From Arenibacter sp041392165 (GTDB lineage Bacteria; Bacteroidota; Bacteroidia; Flavobacteriales; Flavobacteriaceae), in assembly GCA_041392165.1 (NCBI GenBank), contig JAWKMN010000011.1, positions 1 to 64,000 of the forward strand: a stretch of 64,000 nt of DNA, given 5' to 3'. Of this stretch, positions 26,830 to 35,920 are shown piece by piece. Position 1 is the first letter of the stretch; each line of letters starts with the position of its first letter. The notes beneath the pieces are model-generated. The model saw only the letters and a list, made by a program, of their open reading frames with translations, did no database searches and was not told where the DNA came from. A program made the position numbers and the translations under genes.

Positions 26830-27120
26830 TGTCGTGACAATGCAACTTTAGGCAAGGCCTTTAATTGGGATGCCATAATTTGGCCTTTTGCCGCTATGTG
26901 GCCCGAAAAAGCCTTCGGGCGGACACATAACCTTTAATTTTCGATTAAATTTAAGAGCTGAAGATGTGTTTAATGCAAGAAGTAGCCTACAAGTCTTTAA
27001 GAAGAATGCCTTTTGGGGTCTAGCTTGTACAATATCCTGTTTTTTCAGGGGGAAACGGCATTAATTATCGTTCAAATGGGCTTTTTTTACTATGAAAAAC
27101 GTTAAAAAAATTGAGGGAAT
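26830..27120. other. Intergenic region with hairpins, no gene
   Basis: Two structures follow addA: GGCAAGGCC (26851) pairing imperfectly with GGCCTTTTGCC (26882), and a nested hairpin at 26895-26929 (TATGTG, GCCCGAA, TTCGGGC, CACATA). They probably end addA transcripts. Nothing else recognised up to the ompA promoter. Confidence 0.5.
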
Positions 27121-27123
27121 GAT

Positions 27124-27154
27124 TTTGTTAATAATTTTTAACAACTTACATTTG
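27124..27154 (+). promoter_or_regulatory. Strong consensus promoter of the OmpA-family gene
   Basis: TTTG (27124-27127), exactly 19 bases, TACATTTG (27147-27154): a perfect Bacteroidota major-sigma promoter, 28 bases before the ATG. A perfect match fits an abundant outer-membrane protein. Confidence 0.8.
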
Positions 27155-27182
27155 CAGCTAATAAACACTTAAACTTAAAAAA

Positions 27183-28529
27183 TTGAACATGAAACATCTT
27201 AGCAAATTATTGGTTGTTGCCTTACTTATTGTAGGTTTTAACAACGTACAAGCGCAAGACGAGAATAATCCATGGCAAGTAAGTTTCGGGGCTAACGCAA
27301 TTGACGTTTACCCTACCGAAGATTACAGCAGCTTTGGGAGCGAGTTCTTTAATGCAACAGATCACTGGAACATACTTCCATCAATTTCCTATGTTGGAGT
27401 TTCCAAGTACGTAGGTAGCGGCTTCTCAATTGGGGCAAGAGGTTCATTGAACCGTATTGACAAATTAGGGGATACCAGTGTTGACGATTTGTCTCACTAT
27501 GCTGTTGATGGTACAATAAAATATAATTTCTTACAGAATACAGTAATTGACCCATTCATCGAAATTGGTGGTGGTTACACTTGGATAGACGAAATTGGTG
27601 CCGGTACCGCAAATGGTGGTGTTGGACTTAACATTTGGTTTACCGAGAATATTGGTCTTACATTACAGTCTAGCTACAAGCATGCTTTTGAAGATTATTT
27701 GGCCAAGCATTTCCAACATATGGCCGGTATTGCCATCAAATTTGGGGGTACTGACACAGATGGAGACGGAATCTACGATAAGGATGATGCCTGTCCAGAA
27801 GTTGCCGGTTTGGAGATTTTCAACGGATGTCCGGATGCTGACGGTGATGGTATCGAAGATAGCAAAGATGCTTGTCCTAACGAAGCTGGTTCCAAAGAAA
27901 TGAACGGATGTCCTGATGCTGACGGTGACGGTGTTGCCGATAAGGATGATGCTTGTCCTAACGAAGCTGGTCTTGCTGCTTTGAACGGATGTCCAGATGC
28001 CGACGGTGACGGTGTTGCCGATAAGGATGATGCTTGTCCTAACGAAGCTGGTCCTTCCGCTAACAAAGGATGTCCTTACAGAGATAAAGATGGTGATGGT
28101 GTATTGGACAAAGATGATAAATGTCCAGATGTTGCCGGAACTGTAGCCAACCAAGGTTGTCCTGAAGTTACTGAGGAAGTTCAGAAGCAATTGAACGACT
28201 ATGCAAGAACCATCTTGTTCGATACCGGTAAATCTTCCATCAAAGCAGAGTCTACTTCTGTAATGGTAGATATTATCACTATCCTTAAGGAATATCCTAC
28301 TGCTAAATTTACAGTAGAAGGTCATACCGACAGTGTAGGTAGCAACTCCTTGAACCAAAAATTATCAGAGTCAAGAGCACTTTCTGTTAAGACTTTCTTA
28401 GTAGAAAAAGGCATTGAAGAGTTTAGGTTATCTGCCGTAGGTTACGGTGAGGACAAGCCGATCGCTACCAACAATACTTCTAAAGGTAGAGCACAAAACA
28501 GAAGGGTTGAAATTAACTTGGTAAAATAA
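27183..28529 (+). CDS. OmpA-family outer-membrane protein with TSP3 repeats
   Basis: Major outer-membrane protein tethering the envelope to peptidoglycan. Signal peptide to about residue 24 (VGFNNVQA/QDE), an eight-stranded barrel to about residue 190, then five calcium-binding thrombospondin type 3 repeats (DTDGDGIYDKDDACP and similar, about 195-335). The C-terminal OmpA domain (ILFDTGKSSIKAES, EGHTDSVGSNSLNQKLSESR, NRRVEINL) binds diaminopimelate. 448 residues. Two 52-base stretches inside the repeat region (27921-27972, 28002-28053) are identical at DNA level. The gene has its own promoter and terminator and sits between addA- and addB-like genes. Confidence 0.93.
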   Translation: MNMKHLSKLLVVALLIVGFNNVQAQDENNPWQVSFGANAIDVYPTEDYSSFGSEFFNATDHWNILPSISYVGVSKYVGSGFSIGARGSLNRIDKLGDTSVDDLSHYAVDGTIKYNFLQNTVIDPFIEIGGGYTWIDEIGAGTANGGVGLNIWFTENIGLTLQSSYKHAFEDYLAKHFQHMAGIAIKFGGTDTDGDGIYDKDDACPEVAGLEIFNGCPDADGDGIEDSKDACPNEAGSKEMNGCPDADGDGVADKDDACPNEAGLAALNGCPDADGDGVADKDDACPNEAGPSANKGCPYRDKDGDGVLDKDDKCPDVAGTVANQGCPEVTEEVQKQLNDYARTILFDTGKSSIKAESTSVMVDIITILKEYPTAKFTVEGHTDSVGSNSLNQKLSESRALSVKTFLVEKGIEEFRLSAVGYGEDKPIATNNTSKGRAQNRRVEINLVK

Positions 28530-28559
28530 TTTCCAGGTAGTTTTAAAACTATAAATAAG

Positions 28560-28587
28560 AGCCCCGCAGATTGCGGGGCTTTTTTTT
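28560..28587 (+). terminator. Terminator of the OmpA-family gene
   Basis: AGCCCCGCA / TGCGGGGCT with a three-base loop, followed by eight T in total. Strong intrinsic terminator. Confidence 0.88.
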
Positions 28588-28828
28588 GTCCCTGTTTTAA
28601 TGGAACACCTAATCCTGGACCATAAATTATAGTATTTTTTAACGGTATGCCTTCGTTCTATTTTTTATAATTAAATTACCCGTATAATAGCAGACCACCA
28701 TATTGCTACAGGAACCACTGTAAAACAGGATATTAATTGGCAACCGTGACATTGGTGGGGCTTTTGTAAATAATAATTGCCCAGTCCTTAAGTAGGCGGC
28801 CAAGGAACTTATAATAAAATATAATCAG

Positions 28829-31579
28829 TTGAAAAGTTTTCTCCAACAGGTAGTAGATAATCTATTACAGACCTATGAATCCCTGGACGACCTCATTTTA
28901 ATACTGCCCAGTAAAAGGGCGGGAACTATTTTAAGGACAACATTGGCCAATACCGCCGATAAAACCATTTTTTCTCCAAAAATATACAGTATTGAAAGCT
29001 TTGTAGAGCTTATATCCCATTTACAGACGTCTTCCAATATGGAGCAACTTTTTACACTTTACGAGGCGTACGCGTCCATGGAGTGCGGAGAAAAGGATAA
29101 CTTTTACACTTTCTCCAAATGGGGACAGACCTTGTTGCAGGATTTTAATGAGATAGATAGATATCTTATAGATACCAAAGATATATTTTCCTACCTGGCC
29201 GATATCCAAGAAATAAACCATTGGTCATTACAGAAGGAAAAATCCGACATAGTAACCAATTACATTAAATTCTGGAATAACCTTGAACCGCTCTATAATA
29301 CTTTTAACCATTTGCTAACAGTCCAAAAATTAGGACACCAGGGACTAATTTATCGTACGGCCTGTGAAAGGCTGAAGGATTATTTGGACATTAACAAAAC
29401 CAAGACACATATATTCATTGGTTTCAATGCGTTAAATACGGCCGAATCGTACATTATTCAGGAGATACTTGCCAAAACCAAGGCGGACATTTTTTGGGAT
29501 GGGGACACCTATTTTGTTGAGGACCCCATTCATGATGCCGGGTATTTTTTTAGACAACATTTAAATACTTGGCCCTGGCTAAAAGGGAAATCCCTAAAGG
29601 GATTGGAAAGCAACTATTTGTCCCAAAAAAGTATAAAAATAATAGGTGTCCCAAAAAACGTTTCCCAGGCGAAGTACGTAGGAAATCTTTTGTTACAATT
29701 ACATAAAGAGGACCGTACCATTCTTAAGGATACGGCAATAGTTCTGGGCGATGAAAGCCTGTTGAACCCCCTATTAAATTCTATTCCTTCCGAGTTGGAT
29801 GCGGTGAACATCACCATGGGGTATCCGTTAAGGAATACTCCCTTGGCCAGTTTATTTTCGCAATATTTTTCCATACATATAAAAAAGGATACACAGGGCT
29901 GGTACTTTCAGGAAGTGCTGGACTTTTTAACACATCCTTATATTCAGATATTATGTACCGAAAACCAGCAGAACAAGGCCACTCGGATAAGCGAGGCCAT
30001 TAGGGCAAAGAATTGGGCATTTATAAGTTGGGACAATTTAAGGTCCTTAGGGGAAGGAAGCGAAGATTTGCTAAATTTACTTTTTTTTAGCGAGGAAGTT
30101 TCGGCAACCACTTTTATAAGTAAATGCCATCAAATTATACAAATTCTTAGAGAAAGATTTGCCCTGTCCCAGGATGCCCTGGGATTGGAATACTTGTATA
30201 AGTTTTACGCCCTGTTCAATCAGCTTCAGGACATGGTGGAACAATATTCATTTGCCAATGATCTTAAATCCTTGGAAAGCCTTTATTTGGAAATAGTAAG
30301 GAACGAAACCTTGGATTTTCAAGGGGAACCTTTGGAGGGTCTGCAAATAATGGGCATGTTGGAAAGTAGGGTGCTCGATTTTGAAACTATAATTCTCACT
30401 TCCGTTAACGAGGGAATACTCCCTTCCGGGAAGTCCAATAATTCCTTTATTCCCTTCGATCTTAAAAAATATTATAAACTTCCTACCTATAAGGAAAAGG
30501 ATGCTATTTATACCTATCATTTTTATCGCTTATTGCAACGGGCAAAAAATATCTACTTGGTGTACAATACCGAACCAGATGTTCTGGAAGGTGGGGAGAA
30601 GAGTAGGTTACTGACCCAAATGCTGACCGATGAAAATAAATTACCGGATATTACCGAGATCATAGCGGCAACGGAAATTACCCCCTCTATTAAGGTGGTA
30701 CAGACCATAGCCAAGGATGAAGGCCTACTGGATATGATCAAGGCACATGCCGCCAATGGATTTTCCCCTACTTCCCTGAGCAATTATATAAGGAATCCTA
30801 TAGATTTTTATAAGAGAAACCTATTGGGTATAGACGATATCCTAGAGGTGGAGGAGACCGTTGCCCACAATACCTTTGGAACTATTGTACACGACAGCTT
30901 GGAGGACCTCTATAGGCCGTATTTATATACCTACCTGGAGGAGTCCATGCTTCAGGAAATGAAAAAACAAATAAGGCCCCTTGTTATAGGCCACTTTGCA
31001 AAAAGCTTTGCCGATGGCGATATTTCCAGGGGCAAAAACCTCATAGCGTATAATGTGGTGGTGAGGTATCTGGAAAATTTTCTGAATATGGAATTGGCAG
31101 AAGTGGGGCAACATCAAATAAAAATATTGGGGATTGAAGAAAAACTACATATGGATATTCATGTTCCTGGGTTGGATTTTCCTGTAACCCTAAAAGGGAA
31201 ATTGGATCGGATCGATGAAAAAGATGGGGTCATTAGAATTATCGACTATAAAACGGGAAGTGTTACCGGTTCCCAAGTAGAAATTGTAGACTGGGAAGAT
31301 GTTATTAGGGACTACAACTACAGCAAAGCTTTTCAATTATTGTGTTATGCCCTTATGTTCAACCACATAAAACCGATAGATTCTTTGGAGGCAGGCATAA
31401 TTTCATTTAAAAATTTAGGTTCCGGGCTGCTAAAATTTGGCCTAAAGGAAAAAAAAGGCAGTAGGATCAAGGATAATTCCATTACCCAGGAGACTATTGC
31501 CCAATTTACGGATTCTATTAAAGCATTAATTTATGAAATTGGCGATCCCCAAGTACCTTTCACGGAAAAGGAGGTATAG
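28829..31579 (+). CDS. AddB-like PD-(D/E)XK nuclease protein
   Basis: 916-residue inactivated-helicase plus nuclease subunit expected to pair with the AddA-like protein. The N-terminus LILILPSKRAGTILRTTL resembles the AddB family start, in which the Walker A motif is degenerate. The C-terminal nuclease has KLDRIDEKDGVIRIIDYKTGSVTG (about 790-815) and the N-side acidic residues in HDSLEDLY. The start is a TTG at 28829, chosen because the family motif begins about 17 residues later and no ATG is nearer. SDR lies convergent at the end, three bases away. Confidence 0.85.
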   Translation: MKSFLQQVVDNLLQTYESLDDLILILPSKRAGTILRTTLANTADKTIFSPKIYSIESFVELISHLQTSSNMEQLFTLYEAYASMECGEKDNFYTFSKWGQTLLQDFNEIDRYLIDTKDIFSYLADIQEINHWSLQKEKSDIVTNYIKFWNNLEPLYNTFNHLLTVQKLGHQGLIYRTACERLKDYLDINKTKTHIFIGFNALNTAESYIIQEILAKTKADIFWDGDTYFVEDPIHDAGYFFRQHLNTWPWLKGKSLKGLESNYLSQKSIKIIGVPKNVSQAKYVGNLLLQLHKEDRTILKDTAIVLGDESLLNPLLNSIPSELDAVNITMGYPLRNTPLASLFSQYFSIHIKKDTQGWYFQEVLDFLTHPYIQILCTENQQNKATRISEAIRAKNWAFISWDNLRSLGEGSEDLLNLLFFSEEVSATTFISKCHQIIQILRERFALSQDALGLEYLYKFYALFNQLQDMVEQYSFANDLKSLESLYLEIVRNETLDFQGEPLEGLQIMGMLESRVLDFETIILTSVNEGILPSGKSNNSFIPFDLKKYYKLPTYKEKDAIYTYHFYRLLQRAKNIYLVYNTEPDVLEGGEKSRLLTQMLTDENKLPDITEIIAATEITPSIKVVQTIAKDEGLLDMIKAHAANGFSPTSLSNYIRNPIDFYKRNLLGIDDILEVEETVAHNTFGTIVHDSLEDLYRPYLYTYLEESMLQEMKKQIRPLVIGHFAKSFADGDISRGKNLIAYNVVVRYLENFLNMELAEVGQHQIKILGIEEKLHMDIHVPGLDFPVTLKGKLDRIDEKDGVIRIIDYKTGSVTGSQVEIVDWEDVIRDYNYSKAFQLLCYALMFNHIKPIDSLEAGIISFKNLGSGLLKFGLKEKKGSRIKDNSITQETIAQFTDSIKALIYEIGDPQVPFTEKEV

Positions 31580-31581
31580 CC

Positions 31582-32295
31582 TTATTTTTTATCGGGCCGT
31601 GTAGGCCTTACCTCAATTTTGCTGGGCAAGGTCCTTGGGTTCATATTCAAGAGGTCGAGGACCAACTCGCCTATATCTTCAGCTTGTATTTTCCAGGCAT
31701 CCTCTTTGGAAGGTTCATGACCATTAAAATTAGTGGCAACAGACCCTGGCATTATGGTAGAAACCTTAATGTTATAAGGTCTCAGGTCCAACATGGCAGC
31801 TTGGGTAAAACCTACCACCCCAAATTTGGTGGCATTATAGCCCGCCCCGTTTGCAAAGAAATTGGTACCGGCCAAACTAGCCACAGTAATATAATATCCC
31901 TGGGATTTCTTAAGGGCCTCTACCGAAGCTTTTAGAGAGTGGAACACTCCGTTTAGGTTAGTGTTTACCATTTCATGCCACAGTGTATCGGATATTTGAT
32001 CTATGGGGGCAAAATGCCCAACCCCTGCATTGGCCACCATCACATCCAATTTTCCCCACTTGTCCAAAATCTTTTTGACCGCCGCTTGTTCGTCCCCAAG
32101 TTTTGATACATCCGAGACAACGGCAAGTACCATGTCCTCTGGGCCAAGATCCTTGGCCGCTTTTTGGGCATTCTCCAAAATCCTGCTACTAATGGCCACT
32201 TTCATACCTGCTTTCAATAATGTGGATGCTATCCCAAATCCTATTCCCTTGGAACCGCCCGTAATATAGGCTACTTTATTTTTTAGACTATTCAT
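31582..32295 (-). CDS. Short-chain dehydrogenase/reductase (SDR)
   Basis: NAD(P)-dependent oxidoreductase, 237 residues. Cofactor loop ITGGSKGIGFGIA, NAGVGHF, and catalytic Ser (TVASLAGT) and Tyr-Lys (GYNATKFG) are all present. Cytoplasmic, substrate unknown. It converges with the AddB-like gene, the two stops being almost adjacent. Confidence 0.9.
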   Translation of the reverse strand: MNSLKNKVAYITGGSKGIGFGIASTLLKAGMKVAISSRILENAQKAAKDLGPEDMVLAVVSDVSKLGDEQAAVKKILDKWGKLDVMVANAGVGHFAPIDQISDTLWHEMVNTNLNGVFHSLKASVEALKKSQGYYITVASLAGTNFFANGAGYNATKFGVVGFTQAAMLDLRPYNIKVSTIMPGSVATNFNGHEPSKEDAWKIQAEDIGELVLDLLNMNPRTLPSKIEVRPTRPDKK

Positions 32296-32478
32296 GCTTT
32301 TTAATTTTTAGTGAAATTATGATTATAAGGGCAGAAAATAAAGAAGTATGCGTTATAGTTTTCTTAAACTCAAGCACATAAATAGCTTAAAATATAAGTT
32401 AACTGATCTGTATCATTTCGAAGAACAATTTTCAATCGTATTTTAGTATTCTAAGCAATCCATAATTATTGAAACCTC

Positions 32479-32748
32479 ATGAAAGCCATAGCAAAAATGG
32501 ATAATCTAATTTCCAATTATGATAAGACGACGATTCTTCGCAACCTTAGTCGCATTATGGATATTAGGGTAATAGACCTTGAGATCGGCACTGGAAGGCT
32601 CATTTTTCTTTACTATAGTGCCATTGCTTTGGAACAGGTTAAACGAGAACTATGGAGAATTGGTTATCCCATTAGGTATTTTAAGTTCCTTTCTCCCTTA
32701 AGTCCCCATTTAAAAGGGGATGGTGGTACTGAAACCGCCTTCGTTTAA
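32479..32748 (+). CDS. Small protein with ferredoxin-like (HMA-type) fold, no metal site
   Basis: 89-residue protein. Residues about 15-68 have the beta-alpha-beta pattern of heavy-metal-associated domains (ILRNLSRIMDIRVIDLEIG, then LEQVKRELWRIGYPI). No CxxC metal-binding pair is present. The last 20 residues look unstructured. Divergent from the SDR gene. Fold assignment by pattern only; function unknown. Confidence 0.55.
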   Translation: MKAIAKMDNLISNYDKTTILRNLSRIMDIRVIDLEIGTGRLIFLYYSAIALEQVKRELWRIGYPIRYFKFLSPLSPHLKGDGGTETAFV

Positions 32749-32911
32749 TCATTCCTTGTCCGGGTATTATTCTTTAAGCTAAAATGGAATGTCCAAAAGT
32801 AAGAAAATGAGGTATTCCCTTATGCTGAGCACGTTAAGCGGATGTACCGGAACATCGTCCCAAACCTTTTTATTTTAGGATTAATATTGTAATGACTTAA
32901 TTTAACTTTGT

Positions 32912-33367
32912 ATGAAATCCAAGACACAATTGTTCCTTGATATGTGGGAAGAAGCCAGAACTAGGTTCACCAACCAATTATCCCATATCACCCATGGAGA
33001 TCTAAGCAAGAGATTATTGCCAGCACCCAATAGCATTGGTTTTCTTATTAGGCATATTGGAGATGTGGAATTACTATTTGCCAAAAACGTATTTGGTGTA
33101 CGGGAGGTAAAGGTAATTGCAAAAACGGTCATCGCACAAAAGGATACAGGGGAGTGGACCAATCTGGCCGAACTACAGGAATATGTAGAGTATTCTTATC
33201 TAACGCTTAGGTCTGTAATAGAAAAACAACTAGAGGAAGATTGGGAGACCACAGTTACCACCAAAGAATTCGGCACCAAAACGAAGGCGGAGGCCTTTGG
33301 AAGAATTGTATCGCACACCATACACCATTCAGGGCAAATGGTCATCATTAAGAAATATGGTGTTTAG
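32912..33367 (+). CDS. DinB-superfamily protein
   Basis: Four-helix metal-binding protein, 151 residues. Candidate metal histidines are in FLIRHIGDVELL and HTIHHSGQMVIIKKYG; the C-terminal HxxHHxGQ pattern is typical of the DinB/YfiT family of presumed thiol transferases (bacillithiol or mycothiol-dependent in other phyla). Substrate unknown. The DUF302 gene converges on it, with three bases between the stops. Confidence 0.85.
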   Translation: MKSKTQLFLDMWEEARTRFTNQLSHITHGDLSKRLLPAPNSIGFLIRHIGDVELLFAKNVFGVREVKVIAKTVIAQKDTGEWTNLAELQEYVEYSYLTLRSVIEKQLEEDWETTVTTKEFGTKTKAEAFGRIVSHTIHHSGQMVIIKKYGV

Positions 33368-33370
33368 CGC

Positions 33371-33763
33371 TCAATGGATCTTTTCTACCACTCTTTTTAG
33401 TTTTTGGCCCACTTCATCCGCAATATTCATTAAATCCAAATTAATGACCGCTTGCATGGATGCCATAGGATTTACCGCGGCAATTTCTACAAGCCCCGGT
33501 TCCTTTTCCATTACTATTACATTGCAGGGCAGCATAGTGCCAATTTTATCTTCGGCCTGTAAGGCTTTATGGGCAAAGGGGGCATTGCAGGCGCCCAAAA
33601 CCATATAATTATAGAAATCCACATTTAATTTCTTCTTTAGGGTGGCTTTCATATCTATTTCCGTCAGCACTCCAAAGCCCTCATTCTGTAGTGCCAATTT
33701 AGTTTTTTCAATGGCTTGATCGAAAGGTATATTTCCTATTGTTTTATTAAAATAGTATTCCAT
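33371..33763 (-). CDS. DUF302 family protein
   Basis: 130-residue alpha/beta protein typical of DUF302: FGVLTEIDMKATLKKKL, ILGACNAPFAHKAL-like segment (here VLGACNAPFAHKALQAE) and LPCNVIVME. Homologues are small periplasmic or cytoplasmic proteins of unknown role; no signal peptide here. Single-gene unit. Confidence 0.88.
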   Translation of the reverse strand: MEYYFNKTIGNIPFDQAIEKTKLALQNEGFGVLTEIDMKATLKKKLNVDFYNYMVLGACNAPFAHKALQAEDKIGTMLPCNVIVMEKEPGLVEIAAVNPMASMQAVINLDLMNIADEVGQKLKRVVEKIH

Positions 33764-33872
33764 AATTAAATTGTTAATGAAGTGTTTCTAAAATAGTGAT
33801 CAATGTACTATTTATTAATTCATTTCAATGGGTATATCATGTAGATCAGATTTCCCACTTAAAAATAACATT

Positions 33873-33913
33873 AAAAAAAGGATTGGGGTATTTGGATGCC
33901 CCAATCCTTAATT
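33873..33913 (-). terminator. Strong terminator, end of the 33.9-34.1 kb transcript or the mla operon
   Basis: AAGGATTGGGG (33878-33888) pairs with CCCCAATCCTT (33899-33909) with a run of T on the minus strand. It is 250 bases beyond the mlaD stop, leaving room for a structured 3' region. Confidence 0.75.
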
Positions 33914-34075
33914 TCCGGGCCGGGGCAACATTTTAGTACTTATCCGATTCCCGAGCAGCAAGCTACCCATGTAACGGCCGGCAAGGGGGTAGGGCGATAA
34001 GGGTCATAAAGTTACCTATGCACCGGTATATGGCCGCTAAGGCATTACTGCTTAGCGACTTTATTTCTTTCAAAG
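33914..34075 (-). ncRNA. Candidate structured RNA downstream of mlaD
   Basis: Unlike ordinary AT-rich spacers here, this is GC-rich and has several minus-strand helices: GCTAAG/CTTAGC near its 5' end (34059-34039), GGTAAC...GACC, then outer CTTATC/GATAAG enclosing CTACCC/GGGTAG. It ends at the strong terminator. No clear start promoter (weak GTTCTTTG at 34078-34071). It is not SRP RNA, tmRNA or RNase P RNA by the motifs I know. Either an independent small RNA or the structured 3' UTR of mlaD. Low certainty. Confidence 0.35.
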
Positions 34076-34158
34076 AACGAATGCTTTTGTAATAACGTTA
34101 AATATAAGCCATCTGCCCATGTTGTAAAATGATATATATCAGGTAAATCTATTTTTCC

Positions 34159-35136
34159 CTACTCCGATTTTTCCTCTTTTTCCTTCTTTTTGAAGTAGCG
34201 ACGGGTAAGGAAATTATGTTTTAAGGCTTCTGTGACTTCATTGAAGTTTTTTACTCCCTCCGTAACGTTTTTCATACCGGTTTCCAGTTGACTTACCAAT
34301 ACGGTGTCCGTAGCCAAATAGTTAATGGCCCCCTTCCCCGATTTAATATCTTCGATGACCGTATTTAAGTTCATGGACATTTTTTCGATCTCCAGACTGG
34401 AGTTTTCCAGATGGGAAATGATATTTTTCATTTTATCCCCGGTAATGGAATCCTTTAAGAGAACACCCGCCGTACTATTGTCAAAATCGAGCTGTTTTAC
34501 AATCTGGTTCAGTTCTGCCATCATTTTATTGGCTTCATTACTGGTATGTTTCAGATTTGCAATGGTTTGGTGTAGGTCCTTGGCCATTAGAGAATCGTTC
34601 AGCAATCGGCCAAAAGTGCCTTTGCCCTGGGTCAACGATCTGGTTACCTTTAGCAGGTCCTGTGTCAACAAAGCCGCATTTTCATTGGTTTGGTTAAGGG
34701 TGTTCAGCATATCTTGGGTAGCCACCCGGCTAAAGGATTGTAATTCGTCCCCGGGAACAATGTGGGCGGACTTTCCTTCTCCCGGAACAATATTGATGAG
34801 CATACTGCCCACCAGACCATCGGAACCAATAGTGGCGACGGCATCCTTTTTAATGTGATCTTTTACTTTTTCCTCTATGATCATATGCACGCGGATGGTA
34901 GTATCGTTGATCATTTCAATTTTGTTCACCGTACCTACGTTTATACCTGAGAAGCGCACATTGTTCCCATTTTGGAGTCCGTTGGCATTCTTAAAGATAG
35001 CACTTATGGGAATGGTTCTTCCAAACATATTCTGTCTGTTTCCTATTAGATAGGCCGCTACAACAAGTAATGCCGTACCTAGGACGACGAATATTCCGAG
35101 TTTCAGATTTTCCAATTTTGTCTTTGCCATGATCAT
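34159..35136 (-). CDS. mlaD: MCE-family lipid-transport substrate-binding protein
   Basis: Membrane-anchored MCE (mammalian cell entry) protein that binds phospholipid between the membranes. One N-terminal transmembrane helix (LGIFVVLGTALLVVAAYLIG), an MCE domain (about 35-120, GNNVRFSGINVGTVNKIEMI), and a long helical C-terminal region (about 150-305). It ends in a charged tail (RRYFKKKEKEEKSE). The ATG overlaps the mlaF stop by one base. Order on the strand mlaE-mlaF-mlaD is the usual one. Confidence 0.92.
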   Translation of the reverse strand: MIMAKTKLENLKLGIFVVLGTALLVVAAYLIGNRQNMFGRTIPISAIFKNANGLQNGNNVRFSGINVGTVNKIEMINDTTIRVHMIIEEKVKDHIKKDAVATIGSDGLVGSMLINIVPGEGKSAHIVPGDELQSFSRVATQDMLNTLNQTNENAALLTQDLLKVTRSLTQGKGTFGRLLNDSLMAKDLHQTIANLKHTSNEANKMMAELNQIVKQLDFDNSTAGVLLKDSITGDKMKNIISHLENSSLEIEKMSMNLNTVIEDIKSGKGAINYLATDTVLVSQLETGMKNVTEGVKNFNEVTEALKHNFLTRRYFKKKEKEEKSE

Positions 35137-35918
35137 TATTTTTTAAAAAATGCATCCACTTTTGGATCGATGGATCGTGATAATTGCGCATAGGTACCTT
35201 CGGCATAATTTATACCGTCTACCAGGAGTATCATCCGTTCGGAAATTACACGGGCGCAATCCACATCATGGGTTATGATCAGTGAAGATGTGCCGTATTT
35301 TTTTTGAATGGAACGCATAAGTTCTATAATCTCCTTGGAGGTAATGGGGTCCAGGCCACTGGTAGGCTCGTCATAGAGGATTACCTTTGGTTTCAGGATC
35401 AGGGTGCGTGCCAGGGCTATTCTTCTTTTCATACCCCCGGACAATTCTTCCGGCATTAGATCTATAGTATGGGCCAGGCCAACATTTTCAAGGGCTTCCC
35501 GTACCAACGGTCCGGTATCCTTAACCACGCCCAATTTTTCTTTGTGCCTGCGCATGGGAAATTCCAAATTTTGGCGTACCGTCATGGAATCGTAAAGTGC
35601 ACTGCCCTGAAAAAGAAATCCAATATCCGAACGCAGTTCGTCCAATGTTTGTTGGTCCAAGGAGTTGATTTCCTTTCCCAGCACCTTGACCGTTCCGCTA
35701 TCTGGCTTTTCCAGGCCCACAAGGCATTTGATCATTACCGATTTTCCTGAGCCGGACTTCCCCATGACTACCAGATTTTCCCCTTCCAACAAGGTCATAT
35801 TAAATCCGTTCAGGACGTGGTTGTCCCCAAAACTTTTATAAAGATCTTTGATCTCTATTACCGTTTTTCCGTGTTGGGCAGATTTATTGGAATAAGTTAT
35901 TTGGTCCGGGTCTGTCAT
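35136..35918 (-). CDS. mlaF: MlaF-type ABC ATPase of phospholipid transport
   Basis: Energises the MlaE/MlaD complex. Walker A MGKSGSGKSVMIK, signature ELSGGMKRRIALARTL and Walker B VILYDEPTSGLDP, with ITHD switch. 260 residues. Translationally coupled to mlaD and two bases downstream of mlaE. Confidence 0.93.
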   Translation of the reverse strand: MTDPDQITYSNKSAQHGKTVIEIKDLYKSFGDNHVLNGFNMTLLEGENLVVMGKSGSGKSVMIKCLVGLEKPDSGTVKVLGKEINSLDQQTLDELRSDIGFLFQGSALYDSMTVRQNLEFPMRRHKEKLGVVKDTGPLVREALENVGLAHTIDLMPEELSGGMKRRIALARTLILKPKVILYDEPTSGLDPITSKEIIELMRSIQKKYGTSSLIITHDVDCARVISERMILLVDGINYAEGTYAQLSRSIDPKVDAFFKK

Positions 35919-35920
35919 AA

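Noticed and set aside
27921..28053. CRISPR-like direct repeats
   Set aside because: The repeats are coding TSP3 units in a porin; spacing and content are not spacer-like.
27663..28358. A 231-codon reverse-strand open frame opposite the OmpA gene
   Set aside because: It is the mirror of the Asp/Gly-rich calcium repeats; the forward gene has signal peptide, domains, promoter and terminator.
33914..34075. SRP RNA, tmRNA or RNase P RNA
   Set aside because: The signature motifs (GGAAG loop of SRP RNA, tmRNA ends, GAGGAAAGTC of RNase P) are absent.
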